From: JAGLTQ01 sp964605385
GTDB taxonomy: Bacteria > Pseudomonadota > Gammaproteobacteria > UBA6429 > Thiohalophilaceae
Direction of reading: 5' to 3'
DNA: 35,427 nucleotides
Assembly (NCBI GenBank): GCA_964605385.1
Contig: CAZSCK010000024.1
Coordinates: forward strand, 1 to 35,427
The notes below the pieces were generated by a model, which ran no database searches, was not told the origin of the DNA, and saw only the letters and a list, made by a program, of their open reading frames with translations. This document shows positions 6,997-15,065 of the stretch, piece by piece. Positions within the stretch are counted from its first letter, which is position 1, and the number at the start of each line of letters is the position of its first letter. The position numbers were made by a program, and so were the translations under genes.

Positions 6997-8592
6997 ATGA
7001 AGAACAGGTCCATCAAACTCAACAACCTTGTTTTATTTAAGTTTACTTTTGCTATTTTTTGCCTCTTAGCTATGAAGCTAGGATTTGCTCAAACAACAAT
7101 CACTCATGATGCTAAAAAATTATTTAAAATGCATTGCGCAGAATGTCATAGTGAGTATCGATTGGGAGGCATAGGGCCGGCTCTGTTGCCTGAAAATCTC
7201 AAATATCTCCGTAAGCCTGCTGCTATTAAAGTCATCCATGATGGTCGTGCAAAGACGCCAATGCCTGCTTTTAAAGGCAAGTTGAGCAACAAAGAAATTC
7301 AATCTCTCGTCGACTTTATCTATACACCCTTAGCAAAAATACCTGCCTGGGATATGGCGCAAATTAAAGCCAGCCACATTATTCATAATAAGCAAAACAA
7401 CTTACCGAGTAAGCCATTATTGGATGTTAAGGATCAGCTTAATGTATTTTTAGTGGTGGAAAGGGGCGACCATCATGTCACTCTACTTGATGGTGATACC
7501 TTTGAACCGGTGCACCGTTTTAAATCAAGGTTTTCATTATATGGAGAACCACAATTTTCACCTTCCGGGCGTTTTGTTTATTTTTCTTCACGTGATGGCT
7601 GGATCAGTAAATACGATTTATACAATTTGAAGCTGGTGGCTGAAATTCGTGTTGGTATTAATTCTCGCAACCAGACAATATCCGCTGATGGGCGTTACCT
7701 CCTGGTGGCAAATTTTTTGCCCCATACAATGGTGCTGCTTGATACACAGGATTTAAGCCCGCTCAAACTGTTCGAAGTAAAAAGTCTTCAAGGTAAGTCT
7801 TCACGAGTAAGTGCCGTTTATACTTCCCCTCCGGGTAATAGTTTTTTTGCGGCTTTTAAAGATATTCCAGAGTTCTGGGAGATAGTTTATGCCGACGAAC
7901 CCCCGCTAGGATTCGGCATGTGGGTGCATGATTATCGAGTAGATTCTGGTGAAAATACTAAACACCAACCTTTTCCGCTAAGACGCATTATCGTTAATGA
8001 TTACCTAGAGGACTTCTTTTTTGATGAAGACTATATCTCTTTTGTTGGCTTAACGCACAAGGGTAAAGGCCAGGTAGTCGACATGGATGTAAGAAAAATT
8101 ATTGTTCCTGAAATAACCTTAAAAGGTAAACCTCATTTTAGTTCAGGAGTCAGCTTTGACTATAAAGGCCGAAAGGTATTGGCCGTACCTAATTTTAGAA
8201 AAGGTATTATTAGTGTTCTTGATATGGAAAGCTGGAAACTCATTAAAGAGATTAAAACTTTGGGCCCTGGTTTTTATATGCAGACGCATAAAAACTCTCC
8301 ATACATCTGGGCAGAAGTATTATTCGGACCAAATAAAGATGTAATACACGTGATTGATAAGTCCAGTCTTGAAATTGTAAAAACATTACGACCTGTAGCG
8401 GGAAAAAAATCTGCCCATGTTGAATTTACACGTGATGGTAAACACGCTTTAGTTAGTATCTGGGAAAAGGAGGGAGCAGTGATCGTTTACGACTCGCTAA
8501 CGTTAAAAGAAATTAAACGTATCCCGATGAATAACCCTTCGGGTAAATATAATGTGTTTAACAGGACAAGATTTCTTAAGACAATGAACTAA
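6997..8592 (+). CDS. nirN: Dihydro-heme d1 dehydrogenase NirN (copy 1)
   Basis: NirN is a periplasmic c/d1-type protein related to NirS that performs the last step of heme d1 synthesis, forming the acrylate double bond, and hands the cofactor to NirS. The 531-residue product has an N-terminal hydrophobic signal (about 10-31), heme c site CAECH (47-51) in the NirN signature context RLGGIGPALLPENL, M89 in TPMPAF as probable heme ligand, and an eight-bladed propeller rich in GRY/GK-type turns ending in PSGKYNVFN. Histidine-bearing segments shared with copy 2 are GDHH, LPH, VHDYR and HVEF. It follows the cupredoxin gene by five bases. It lies outside the heme d1 operon and is a paralogue of the NirN at 17122. 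It could be redundant or dedicated to the second NirS. Confidence 0.93.
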   Translation: MKNRSIKLNNLVLFKFTFAIFCLLAMKLGFAQTTITHDAKKLFKMHCAECHSEYRLGGIGPALLPENLKYLRKPAAIKVIHDGRAKTPMPAFKGKLSNKEIQSLVDFIYTPLAKIPAWDMAQIKASHIIHNKQNNLPSKPLLDVKDQLNVFLVVERGDHHVTLLDGDTFEPVHRFKSRFSLYGEPQFSPSGRFVYFSSRDGWISKYDLYNLKLVAEIRVGINSRNQTISADGRYLLVANFLPHTMVLLDTQDLSPLKLFEVKSLQGKSSRVSAVYTSPPGNSFFAAFKDIPEFWEIVYADEPPLGFGMWVHDYRVDSGENTKHQPFPLRRIIVNDYLEDFFFDEDYISFVGLTHKGKGQVVDMDVRKIIVPEITLKGKPHFSSGVSFDYKGRKVLAVPNFRKGIISVLDMESWKLIKEIKTLGPGFYMQTHKNSPYIWAEVLFGPNKDVIHVIDKSSLEIVKTLRPVAGKKSAHVEFTRDGKHALVSIWEKEGAVIVYDSLTLKEIKRIPMNNPSGKYNVFNRTRFLKTMN

Positions 8593-8686
8593 TAACAATC
8601 CCGAGCTTCGTATAAGAAAATTATACTAGGGTGTGTTTGTGTTGACCTTTCAGATATTGAGCTCATTTCAACAAAAATAATACACC

Positions 8687-8781
8687 GTCATTGCGAGATG
8701 AGCAAAGCGAAACGTGGCAATCTCCATAAAAGTGGCATCCACTATGAGATTGCCACAGTCATTTTATTCCTTCGCAATGAC
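8687..8781. repeat. Nested palindromic interspersed repeat (REP/MITE-like)
   Basis: The 95-base element is bounded by GTCATTGCGA (8687-8696) and its exact inverse TCGCAATGAC (8772-8781). Inside is an 11-bp perfect inverted repeat, GTGGCAATCTC (8714-8724) and GAGATTGCCAC (8746-8756), and at the centre AGTGG-CAT-CCACT (8731-8743). The sequence type, TCATTGCGAG followed by GCAAAGCGAA and GGCAATCTC, belongs to a class of short palindromic repeats found in many bacterial genomes. It lies between the convergent nirN1 and triheme cytochrome genes, where it may also end transcription both ways. Confidence 0.85.
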
Positions 8782-8804
8782 GAGTCCCCAAAGATCTATA
8801 ACTA

Positions 8805-9650
8805 TTATTTACCGGGTAATAATGTATTTCGTAAGTCTGAAACAATACGATGAGTATTATGGCAGCGTGCGCAAACAGTAACGGCAAGTTTTCCCATTAA
8901 CTCTTTACTCTCTTTTACCCGCCATTTACCGATACTTGTTTCGAGTAAAGCTAACTTTTTAAGCGTGGCTTTACCTAATATACGCTCTTTGGGATAGGCG
9001 TCTTTTTTGTGACAGCTGCTGCAGCTATCTCCCAGGTTGTGTAATTGTTTTTTAAGCTTGAGGCGAGCTTGCAGGGCAGTGGATTTATGACCATCATCCA
9101 GCGCAATGAGTATTTGGTTAATAGACATGGACAATTCATTCATATTATCTTTAAAGCTATGAGAGGTTCCTTTAAGTGACTTTACCTTAAGATCCTCATA
9201 GCTGGGTGAACGATAGATAGCCGTTACAACGGGCTGATAACTTTCATGGCAATCGTTACAGGTGCGCTTGATCATTTTTAGTGTTTTAGCCGCGCGTAAA
9301 AAATCTCCCTTTTTTGCAAACATTTTCAGCTCGGATAATAACCTGGGTTTAATTTCTTTTTCCCATTCGGGCACCATATCCGCAATCTTGTTGTAATCTT
9401 TATCCAGACGCTTTATCCATTTTTTCATTGCAGGTTTGTTATTTTCTTTTGCATATTCATTAATAGCTTGCATTTCACGTCGCAGTCGGAACATGGTGTG
9501 TAACCATACCTGCCGTTTGTTGCCGGGTTTGTACCATTTTTCCAGTGCAGCAGGAGGGATGTCGAATTTAATTGTTTGTTCTGCATGTGCAGAGCTAAAC
9601 ATAAGGGAAAAAAGGAAATGAGTCAGGAGTAAAACGGGAATAATTTTCAT
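8805..9650 (-). CDS. Periplasmic triheme cytochrome c, function unknown
   Basis: The 281-residue secreted protein (signal peptide ending near residue 23, AHA) has three c-type heme sites: CNDCH (131-135), CSSCH (210-214) and CARCH (260-264). It is almost wholly helical and Lys/Leu-rich. Each heme site ends a long helical stretch, which suggests repeated helical-bundle modules of the class II (cytochrome c') sort. I do not recognise a named family. It is the second gene of a minus-strand pair, 59 bases after the hemerythrin gene, and is placed among nir genes, so a role in periplasmic electron transfer or NO handling is possible but unproven. Confidence 0.85.
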   Translation of the reverse strand: MKIIPVLLLTHFLFSLMFSSAHAEQTIKFDIPPAALEKWYKPGNKRQVWLHTMFRLRREMQAINEYAKENNKPAMKKWIKRLDKDYNKIADMVPEWEKEIKPRLLSELKMFAKKGDFLRAAKTLKMIKRTCNDCHESYQPVVTAIYRSPSYEDLKVKSLKGTSHSFKDNMNELSMSINQILIALDDGHKSTALQARLKLKKQLHNLGDSCSSCHKKDAYPKERILGKATLKKLALLETSIGKWRVKESKELMGKLAVTVCARCHNTHRIVSDLRNTLLPGK

Positions 9651-9709
9651 ATTGTTACTGGGCTGAAATTCAAAGGAATTTATGGTGTATTTTTATGCTT
9701 ATGAAGGGA

Positions 9710-10294
9710 TTATTTTACGCCTTTTTCAATTAAAAAACTGCTGTACTGTTTATCAGTACCATTGATGTGGTTAATCAACCAGCCTTTAAGATACTCTACC
9801 GCATTACTCATTGCAGTATGTTGATCTTTTTCATATTCGGCGAGCACTTCTTCAACATGCTCAATCATTTTTGTGTGTTGTACCTTATGGGGCTCAAAAT
9901 CAGGGTAATTATTTTGCTCCAGCAGGCCTTCTTCATAGGTGAAATGTGTTTTGGTATAAGCAACGAGTTCATCCAGTGCATCACGTTCGAATTCTTCGCC
10001 AGTTGAATAATCTACAGCGGTTTGTAATTGATTAATCAGGTTTAGAAGCTTTTTGTGTTGCTGATCGATAGAGTCTATGCCAACGCTATACTCGTTTTTC
10101 CATTCAACATATTGTTTGGCTGATAATCTTTTGTGCGCATAGGGAATTATCAGCAAAACAGCAATGAGAACCCAGGTTAAGGGACTGTTTGCTCCAGCTA
10201 AGAGTCCTAAAATCGCCGCGATTATCAGGGACATAATAAGCACTGATAGACCAAACATACACATTCGTTTATTTCGGCATGCATTTAGCTTCAT
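9710..10294 (-). CDS. Membrane-anchored bacteriohemerythrin
   Basis: This 194-residue protein has two hydrophobic segments (about 13-34 and 39-53), then a full hemerythrin four-helix domain. All diiron ligands are present: H80 (DQQH), H117 and E121 (HFTYE), H136 and H140 (HKVQH), H176 and D181 (HINGTD). Hemerythrins bind O2 and, in some cases, NO at a non-heme diiron site. The domain probably faces the cytoplasm after the two-helix hairpin. It is divergent from the heme d1 operon and shares the upstream region that contains the FNR box at 10522, so anaerobic or NO-linked control is plausible. The likely role is O2/NO scavenging or sensing beside denitrification enzymes. Confidence 0.9.
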   Translation of the reverse strand: MKLNACRNKRMCMFGLSVLIMSLIIAAILGLLAGANSPLTWVLIAVLLIIPYAHKRLSAKQYVEWKNEYSVGIDSIDQQHKKLLNLINQLQTAVDYSTGEEFERDALDELVAYTKTHFTYEEGLLEQNNYPDFEPHKVQHTKMIEHVEEVLAEYEKDQHTAMSNAVEYLKGWLINHINGTDKQYSSFLIEKGVK

Positions 10295-10521
10295 TATGAG
10301 TTCTCTTATATTTATAAGTTTTTTACAGTTTTAATTAAAATTATTTACTGATCGTTTGCCCTATGGAGCTGGTCTGGAATTTATCTGGCCATGGGCTTGA
10401 TTCTGATAATTTCCTTTTGCTTATATACCCCATGATATCCCTGAAATTCAGATTTGTCACAGAATAATCCTTTTATACTATATATTAATGTCATTTTTAG
10501 CAGAATATTCATTTAATTTGA

Positions 10522-10570
10522 TTGATCTAAATCAAGGCATAATTTGTATATAAGTAATAATTTCATTTTA
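10522..10570 (+). promoter_or_regulatory. FNR/Dnr box and promoter of the heme d1 operon
   Basis: TTGAT-CTAA-ATCAA at 10522-10535 is a perfect FNR/Dnr palindrome centred at 10528.5. A TAATAA -10-like element at 10555-10560 gives an inferred start near 10567-10570, with nirE at 10698. The site is symmetrical and lies between divergent genes, so it could also affect the hemerythrin gene (start at 10294). In the rest of the 403-base intergenic region I see nothing else clear. Confidence 0.8.
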
Positions 10571-10697
10571 GCTGAAAAAGAAGCAATATTTTTCATAACT
10601 GAACTAGACTAAGGTTTAAACTGGGTTTAATTGTTGGTAAATATTACTCTGCCAATTTTCAGATAACCATTCAAAGTTATAGTCTTGAGGTAATGTA

Positions 10698-11492
10698 ATG
10701 AGTCAGTCAAAAAAAGTTTATCTGGTAGGCACGGGGCCGGGTGATCCTGATTTATTAACGGTAAAAGCATTACGCTTAATACAGAATGCCGATGTGGTCA
10801 TATATGATCGCCTGGTTTCAGAAGGAATTCTGGAACAGATTCCAGCAGGTGTGAGTAAAATTTATGTAGGTAAAAAAACAGGCAATCACACCTTGCCACA
10901 AGATGAGATAAATCAATTGTTATTAAAACTCGCAGAAACTGAGCGCACCATAGTGCGATTAAAAGGTGGTGATCCTTTTATTTTTGGAAGAGGCAGTGAA
11001 GAAGCACTACTATTAGCACAAAATGGAATTAATTTTGAAATTGTACCGGGCATAACAGCTGCATCAGCATGTACAACTTATGCAGGTATTCCTTTAACAC
11101 ACCGTGGATTTTCACAAGGAGTGCAAATAGTGACTGGGCATAGTCAGGCCGATCAACCTCTTGAATTAGACTGGGCTTCGCTTGCAGATGAAAATAAAAC
11201 AACCGTTATCTATATGGGCTTCTCAAACAGAGAACTAATCAGTAATAAATTGATTGAAGCGGGCTTAAATAAAAACACACCTGCAGCGGCTATTCAGAAT
11301 GGGACTACAGCAAGACAGAACAGAGTTTTAACAACGTTAGCTAACCTGGCAGAAGATACTTCTATGCTGCAAGCCCCGGTTATTTTTGTTATTGGCAAAG
11401 TTGTTTCACTTGCTAACCAACTAGATTGGTTTGAGGTGGAAAATGCGATCGAGGGCGACTTTACTGATAATGAGAAATCATTACATGGTTGA
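10698..11492 (+). CDS. nirE: Uroporphyrinogen-III C-methyltransferase NirE
   Basis: NirE is the SAM-dependent enzyme that methylates uroporphyrinogen III at C2 and C7 to precorrin-2, the first committed step of heme d1 (and siroheme) synthesis. The 264-residue protein is a lone CobA-type domain without the CysG oxidase/ferrochelatase part. GTGPGDP lies at residues 11-17, VRLKGGDPFIFGRG near 90-103, and the PGITAASA and GIPLTHR motifs follow. It is the first gene of the operon, behind the FNR/Dnr promoter and a GAGG ribosome site, and nirC starts four bases after its stop. The context makes NirE a better name than cobA or the siroheme enzyme. Confidence 0.95.
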   Translation: MSQSKKVYLVGTGPGDPDLLTVKALRLIQNADVVIYDRLVSEGILEQIPAGVSKIYVGKKTGNHTLPQDEINQLLLKLAETERTIVRLKGGDPFIFGRGSEEALLLAQNGINFEIVPGITAASACTTYAGIPLTHRGFSQGVQIVTGHSQADQPLELDWASLADENKTTVIYMGFSNRELISNKLIEAGLNKNTPAAAIQNGTTARQNRVLTTLANLAEDTSMLQAPVIFVIGKVVSLANQLDWFEVENAIEGDFTDNEKSLHG

Positions 11493-11496
11493 CTGA

Positions 11497-11832
11497 ATGC
11501 CATCTAATTTAAACACATTATTATTTGTTTTTTGTTCTCTATTATTTAGCTCTGTTAGTGCTCAGGATGAAGAAATATCAAGGCAACGTGTTACTGAATT
11601 AAATAATTTACTCATCCAGGATTGTGGTTCATGCCATGGCATGACAATGAAAGGTGGACTTGGCCCGGCATTAACACCTGAAGTACTGAAGAGTAAACCT
11701 CGTGAATTAATTGAAACAACAATCGCGTATGGTCGGCCAGGAACACCAATGCCGCCATGGAATAAAATATTAACAAAGCAGGAAATTAACTGGATGGTTA
11801 ATACATTATACAAAGGTACTAAGCTTGAATAA
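11497..11832 (+). CDS. nirC: Monoheme cytochrome c NirC
   Basis: NirC is a small periplasmic class I cytochrome (111 residues) of nir operons, able to give electrons to NirS and thought to take part in heme d1 maturation. A signal peptide ends near residue 22 (VSA). Heme binds at CGSCH (43-47) with M85 in TPMPPW as the sixth ligand, and GGLGPALTP is a typical surrounding motif. It lies between nirE and nirF, and its last codons overlap the nirF start. Confidence 0.93.
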   Translation: MPSNLNTLLFVFCSLLFSSVSAQDEEISRQRVTELNNLLIQDCGSCHGMTMKGGLGPALTPEVLKSKPRELIETTIAYGRPGTPMPPWNKILTKQEINWMVNTLYKGTKLE

Positions 11833-13012
11833 ATTTAAAATATTATTTTTATTTGTGGTTGCAACGTTAGCATTAAGTGCTTGCAATACTTTACGGGGTA
11901 CGGGTGATTTAGGTGTGGTTATTGAGCGTGCCACCGGAAGTGTAAAGATAATTGATTCAACACAACGGGTAGTATTAAAACAAGTTAATGGCCTGGGGGA
12001 CTTATCCCATGCCTCGATTGTCTACTCACGTGATGCCCGATATGCCTATGTTTTTGGCCGTGATGGTGGCTTAACTAAAGTTGATATTCTCAAAGGTGAA
12101 ATTAGTAAGCGGGTTATTCAGTCAGGAAATAGTATTGGTGGGGCTATTTCACAAGATGGAAAGCTGGTCTCCGTTTCAAATTACACGCCCGGTGGCGTAA
12201 AAGTTTTTAATGCGACTACGCTTGAGCTGGTTGAAAATATCCCTGCAACTTACGGTAAAGACAATCAACAATCGAAAGTGGTTGGGTTGGTTGATGCACC
12301 GGGGCAACGTTTTGTATTTTCGCTTTATGATGCGGGTGAAATATGGATAGCAGATTTCAGTGCTGTTGATATTAATACTGGAAAAGCAAAAATTACTCGA
12401 TTCAAAAACATAGGCCGGCAACCCTATGATGGTTTGATTACACCTGATGGACGTTATTACATTGCAGGATTATTTGGTGAAGATGGACTTGCCTTGCTGG
12501 ACTTATGGCATCCTGAAAAAGGTGTGAAACGTATTCTTAATGACTATGGTCGCGGTGATAAAAAAATGCCGGTTTATAAAATGCCGCATTTAGAAGGTTG
12601 GGCAATGACCGAGGACTATGCTTTTTTCCCGGCAGTTGGTCGTAATGAAGTTTTGGTAATGGATCGTCGTAACTGGAAACAAGTTAAAAAGATCCCTGTA
12701 CATGGTCAGCCTGTTTTTGTTATGGCACGACCTGATGGTCGACAAGTTTGGGTAAATTATGCCTACCCAAGAAATGACACTGTACAAGTGATAGATGCTG
12801 AAAGCTTAAAGATTATAAAAACATTAAAACCTGGTAAAGCCGTTTTACATATGGAATTCACTCCACGAGGTGAACATGTCTGGATTTCTGCTCGAGATGC
12901 AGGAAAAGTGACTGTTTATGATACAGATAGTTTTAAGGCATTAACGAGCTTACCAATGGCAAAACCAAGCGGTATTTTCTTTACTAACCGCGCGCATCGT
13001 ATAGGCTTGTAA
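11825..13012 (+). CDS. nirF: Heme d1 biosynthesis lipoprotein NirF
   Basis: NirF is a propeller protein related to the d1 domain of NirS and NirN. It is needed for a late periplasmic step of heme d1 formation and interacts with NirN and NirS in Pseudomonas. The 395-residue product begins with a lipoprotein signal whose lipobox is LSAC (C20), so it is probably anchored in a membrane facing the periplasm. There is no heme c domain, as expected. The start is a TTG at 11825, eight bases inside nirC and preceded by AAAGGT; there is no ATG ahead of the lipobox. The overlap implies translational coupling with nirC. Confidence 0.95.
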   Translation: MNKFKILFLFVVATLALSACNTLRGTGDLGVVIERATGSVKIIDSTQRVVLKQVNGLGDLSHASIVYSRDARYAYVFGRDGGLTKVDILKGEISKRVIQSGNSIGGAISQDGKLVSVSNYTPGGVKVFNATTLELVENIPATYGKDNQQSKVVGLVDAPGQRFVFSLYDAGEIWIADFSAVDINTGKAKITRFKNIGRQPYDGLITPDGRYYIAGLFGEDGLALLDLWHPEKGVKRILNDYGRGDKKMPVYKMPHLEGWAMTEDYAFFPAVGRNEVLVMDRRNWKQVKKIPVHGQPVFVMARPDGRQVWVNYAYPRNDTVQVIDAESLKIIKTLKPGKAVLHMEFTPRGEHVWISARDAGKVTVYDTDSFKALTSLPMAKPSGIFFTNRAHRIGL

Positions 13013-13028
13013 TTCAGTAGGTAGTTTT

Positions 13029-13514
13029 ATGAATTTAAATACTGACAATAAATTAAATAAGCAGCAATTAAATAGTATTGAGAAACATTTATTGAATGAT
13101 TTTCAACATGATTTTCCATTACTCTCAAGACCGTTTAAAAAAATTGCAGATAAAGTAGGTACCAGTGAAGAGGTTGTTATTGAAACCTTGAAGCAACTTC
13201 AGAACGATGGTTATGTTAGTCGAGTGGGGGCAGTATTCAGAGCGAATAGTATTGGTGCAAGTACCCTGGCTGCAATGGCAATACCTGAGGATGAATTGGA
13301 AACGGTTGCCGCGATGGTAAATGAATACAGTGAAGTAAATCATAATTATCAACGTGAACACCACTATAATTTGTGGTTTGTATTAACTGCAAGTGATGAA
13401 CATACATTAAATGCTGTTCTTGATGATATAGAGTATCGTAGCGGGCATGATGTTATGTATTTGCCCATGATCGAAGATTTTCACATTGACCTGGGGTTTG
13501 ATTTAGGATTTTGA
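13029..13514 (+). CDS. nirD: Siroheme decarboxylase subunit NirD
   Basis: This is one of four Lrp/AsnC-like proteins that decarboxylate siroheme to 12,18-didecarboxysiroheme on the heme d1 path. The 161-residue product has a helix-turn-helix-like N-terminal part (about 35-70, ending GYVSRVGAVFR) and the C-terminal NHNYQREHHYNLWF segment typical of the NirD/NirG type. It is in the canonical order F-D-L-G-H, 16 bases after nirF. Despite the regulator-like fold, it is an enzyme subunit rather than a transcription factor. Confidence 0.9.
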   Translation: MNLNTDNKLNKQQLNSIEKHLLNDFQHDFPLLSRPFKKIADKVGTSEEVVIETLKQLQNDGYVSRVGAVFRANSIGASTLAAMAIPEDELETVAAMVNEYSEVNHNYQREHHYNLWFVLTASDEHTLNAVLDDIEYRSGHDVMYLPMIEDFHIDLGFDLGF

Positions 13515-13516
13515 TT

Positions 13517-14038
13517 ATGGATATGAAAGTTAAATATCGTCTTCCTTCTTTGCCTGAACAAACGGTGCTTGATGAGCAGGATCAAGCATTGATTACCTTG
13601 ATTCAGACAGGACTACCTCTTACTCCAACACCATATGCAGATTTAGCAAAGCAGCTGAACCTTGATGAGAAAGAAGTTATTCAACGTATAAAAAATTTAA
13701 ACGAAAATAAAGTTATTAAACGTTTTGGTGTTGTTGTGCGTCATCATGAGTTGGGGTATCACGCTAATGCCATGACAGTATGGAATATACCGGATGAAGC
13801 GGTGAGTGAACTGGGTTTATGTATGGGGCAGTTTGATTTTGTTACCCTATGTTATCGTCGTCCTCGCAGACTACCTGACTGGCCATATAATTTATTTACC
13901 ATGATTCATGGTAAGGATCGGGATGATGTTTTGGCAAATATACAATTATTAGCTAAACGTTGTGAACTTGATGAAATTGAACATAAAATATTATTCAGCA
14001 CCCGTCGCTTTAAACAACGTGGCGCGATATATCGTTAA
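13517..14038 (+). CDS. nirL: Siroheme decarboxylase subunit NirL
   Basis: This Lrp/AsnC-like siroheme decarboxylase subunit is of the NirL/NirH type. It shows TVWNIPDE, a CYRRPRRLPDWPYN segment, and a C-terminal ILFSTRRFK, all shared with nirH at 14516. I start it at ATG 13517, eight bases after an AGGA ribosome site (173 residues). An in-frame TTG at 13511 overlapping the nirD stop is possible but too close to that site. It very likely pairs with NirD. Confidence 0.9.
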   Translation: MDMKVKYRLPSLPEQTVLDEQDQALITLIQTGLPLTPTPYADLAKQLNLDEKEVIQRIKNLNENKVIKRFGVVVRHHELGYHANAMTVWNIPDEAVSELGLCMGQFDFVTLCYRRPRRLPDWPYNLFTMIHGKDRDDVLANIQLLAKRCELDEIEHKILFSTRRFKQRGAIYR

Positions 14039-14059
14039 TGCCATAGTGAGAGGTGATAT

Positions 14060-14503
14060 GTGGATAGTTTAGATCGAAAAATCATTAACCTTTTACAAGC
14101 TGGCTTCCCCTTATCTGAAGAACCTTATTTAGAAGTTGCTCAGCAACTGGGCATTGAAGAGCAAGCGTTATTAGATCGTCTTTCCAGGTTGCTTGATGAA
14201 AATATCTTGTCTCGATTCGGACCGATGTATGATGCGCAAAAATTTGGTGGAGCGTTTAGTCTGGTTGCGGTGCGTGTTCCTGAAGATGATTTTGATAAAG
14301 TAACCGAAATTGTGAACAGCTATCCTGAAGTTGCTCATAATTATAAACGCGATCATGACTATAATATGTGGTACGTGTTGGCGACCGATTCACCAGAAAA
14401 AATTGATGAAGTGAATAGTGATATTGAGAAAAAGATCGGTATGAAAGTTTTTAATATGCCCAAGCTTGAGGAATATTATATTGGTCTGCGGTTGCCGGTT
14501 TAA
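14060..14503 (+). CDS. nirG: Siroheme decarboxylase subunit NirG
   Basis: This 147-residue Lrp/AsnC-like subunit is of the same type as NirD, with AHNYKRDHDYNMWY in the C-terminal half. Its length matches NirG of Pseudomonas. The start is GTG at 14060; the ATG two bases earlier reads straight into a stop, and GAGAGGTG lies just upstream. It belongs to the D-L-G-H block, in which NirD/NirG-type and NirL/NirH-type subunits alternate. Confidence 0.9.
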   Translation: MDSLDRKIINLLQAGFPLSEEPYLEVAQQLGIEEQALLDRLSRLLDENILSRFGPMYDAQKFGGAFSLVAVRVPEDDFDKVTEIVNSYPEVAHNYKRDHDYNMWYVLATDSPEKIDEVNSDIEKKIGMKVFNMPKLEEYYIGLRLPV

Positions 14504-14515
14504 ATATTTGTAATT

Positions 14516-15043
14516 ATGAAAGATGCATTAGCACAACAGGAACAAGTTGAAATTGAGCAAGTTGCTTTACTCGATGAGATTGATCGAAAAATTATTGATT
14601 TAACTCAATCAGGTTTACCGCTTGTTTCTCGTCCTTATGAAAATATAGGGCAACAACTTGATATTAGTTCGAGTGAAGTTATTTCTCGACTGAGTAAGAT
14701 GAAACAAAGTGGTGTGATTCGCCGTATAGCTGCAGTACCAAATCACTATGCATTGGGCTATAAAGCAAATGGTATGACGGTCTGGGATGTGCCTGATGAA
14801 CTTATCAGTGAGCTGGGTTACAAAGTGGGTGAGCTTGATTTTGTCAGTCACTGTTATCATCGACCACGATTTTTACCGGAGTGGCCTTATAATTTATTTG
14901 CCATGGTACATGGGCACGATCATGATGAGGCGAGAAAACTGATGGCAACCATTGGTGAGTTACTTGGCGAAAATGACAGAGGCCATGATATTTTATTTAG
15001 CACAAAAATTTTAAAGAAAACAGGGTTACGCTTTAACCTGTAA
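14516..15043 (+). CDS. nirH: Siroheme decarboxylase subunit NirH
   Basis: This 175-residue Lrp/AsnC-like siroheme decarboxylase subunit shares with NirL the motifs TVWDVPDE, CYHRPRFLPEWPYN and ILFSTKILKK. It completes the four-subunit NirDLGH set as separate genes, as in Pseudomonas; Paracoccus fuses nirD and nirL. The ribosome site before ATG 14516 is poor, so translation may depend on coupling with nirG, 12 bases away. Confidence 0.9.
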   Translation: MKDALAQQEQVEIEQVALLDEIDRKIIDLTQSGLPLVSRPYENIGQQLDISSSEVISRLSKMKQSGVIRRIAAVPNHYALGYKANGMTVWDVPDELISELGYKVGELDFVSHCYHRPRFLPEWPYNLFAMVHGHDHDEARKLMATIGELLGENDRGHDILFSTKILKKTGLRFNL

Positions 15044-15065
15044 CAATAGTATTTGGGAGAAACTA

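Noticed and set aside
13029..15043. Four consecutive Lrp/AsnC-type transcription regulators
   Set aside because: The lengths, order and HNY/CYRP motifs fit NirD, NirL, NirG and NirH siroheme decarboxylase subunits rather than DNA-binding regulators.
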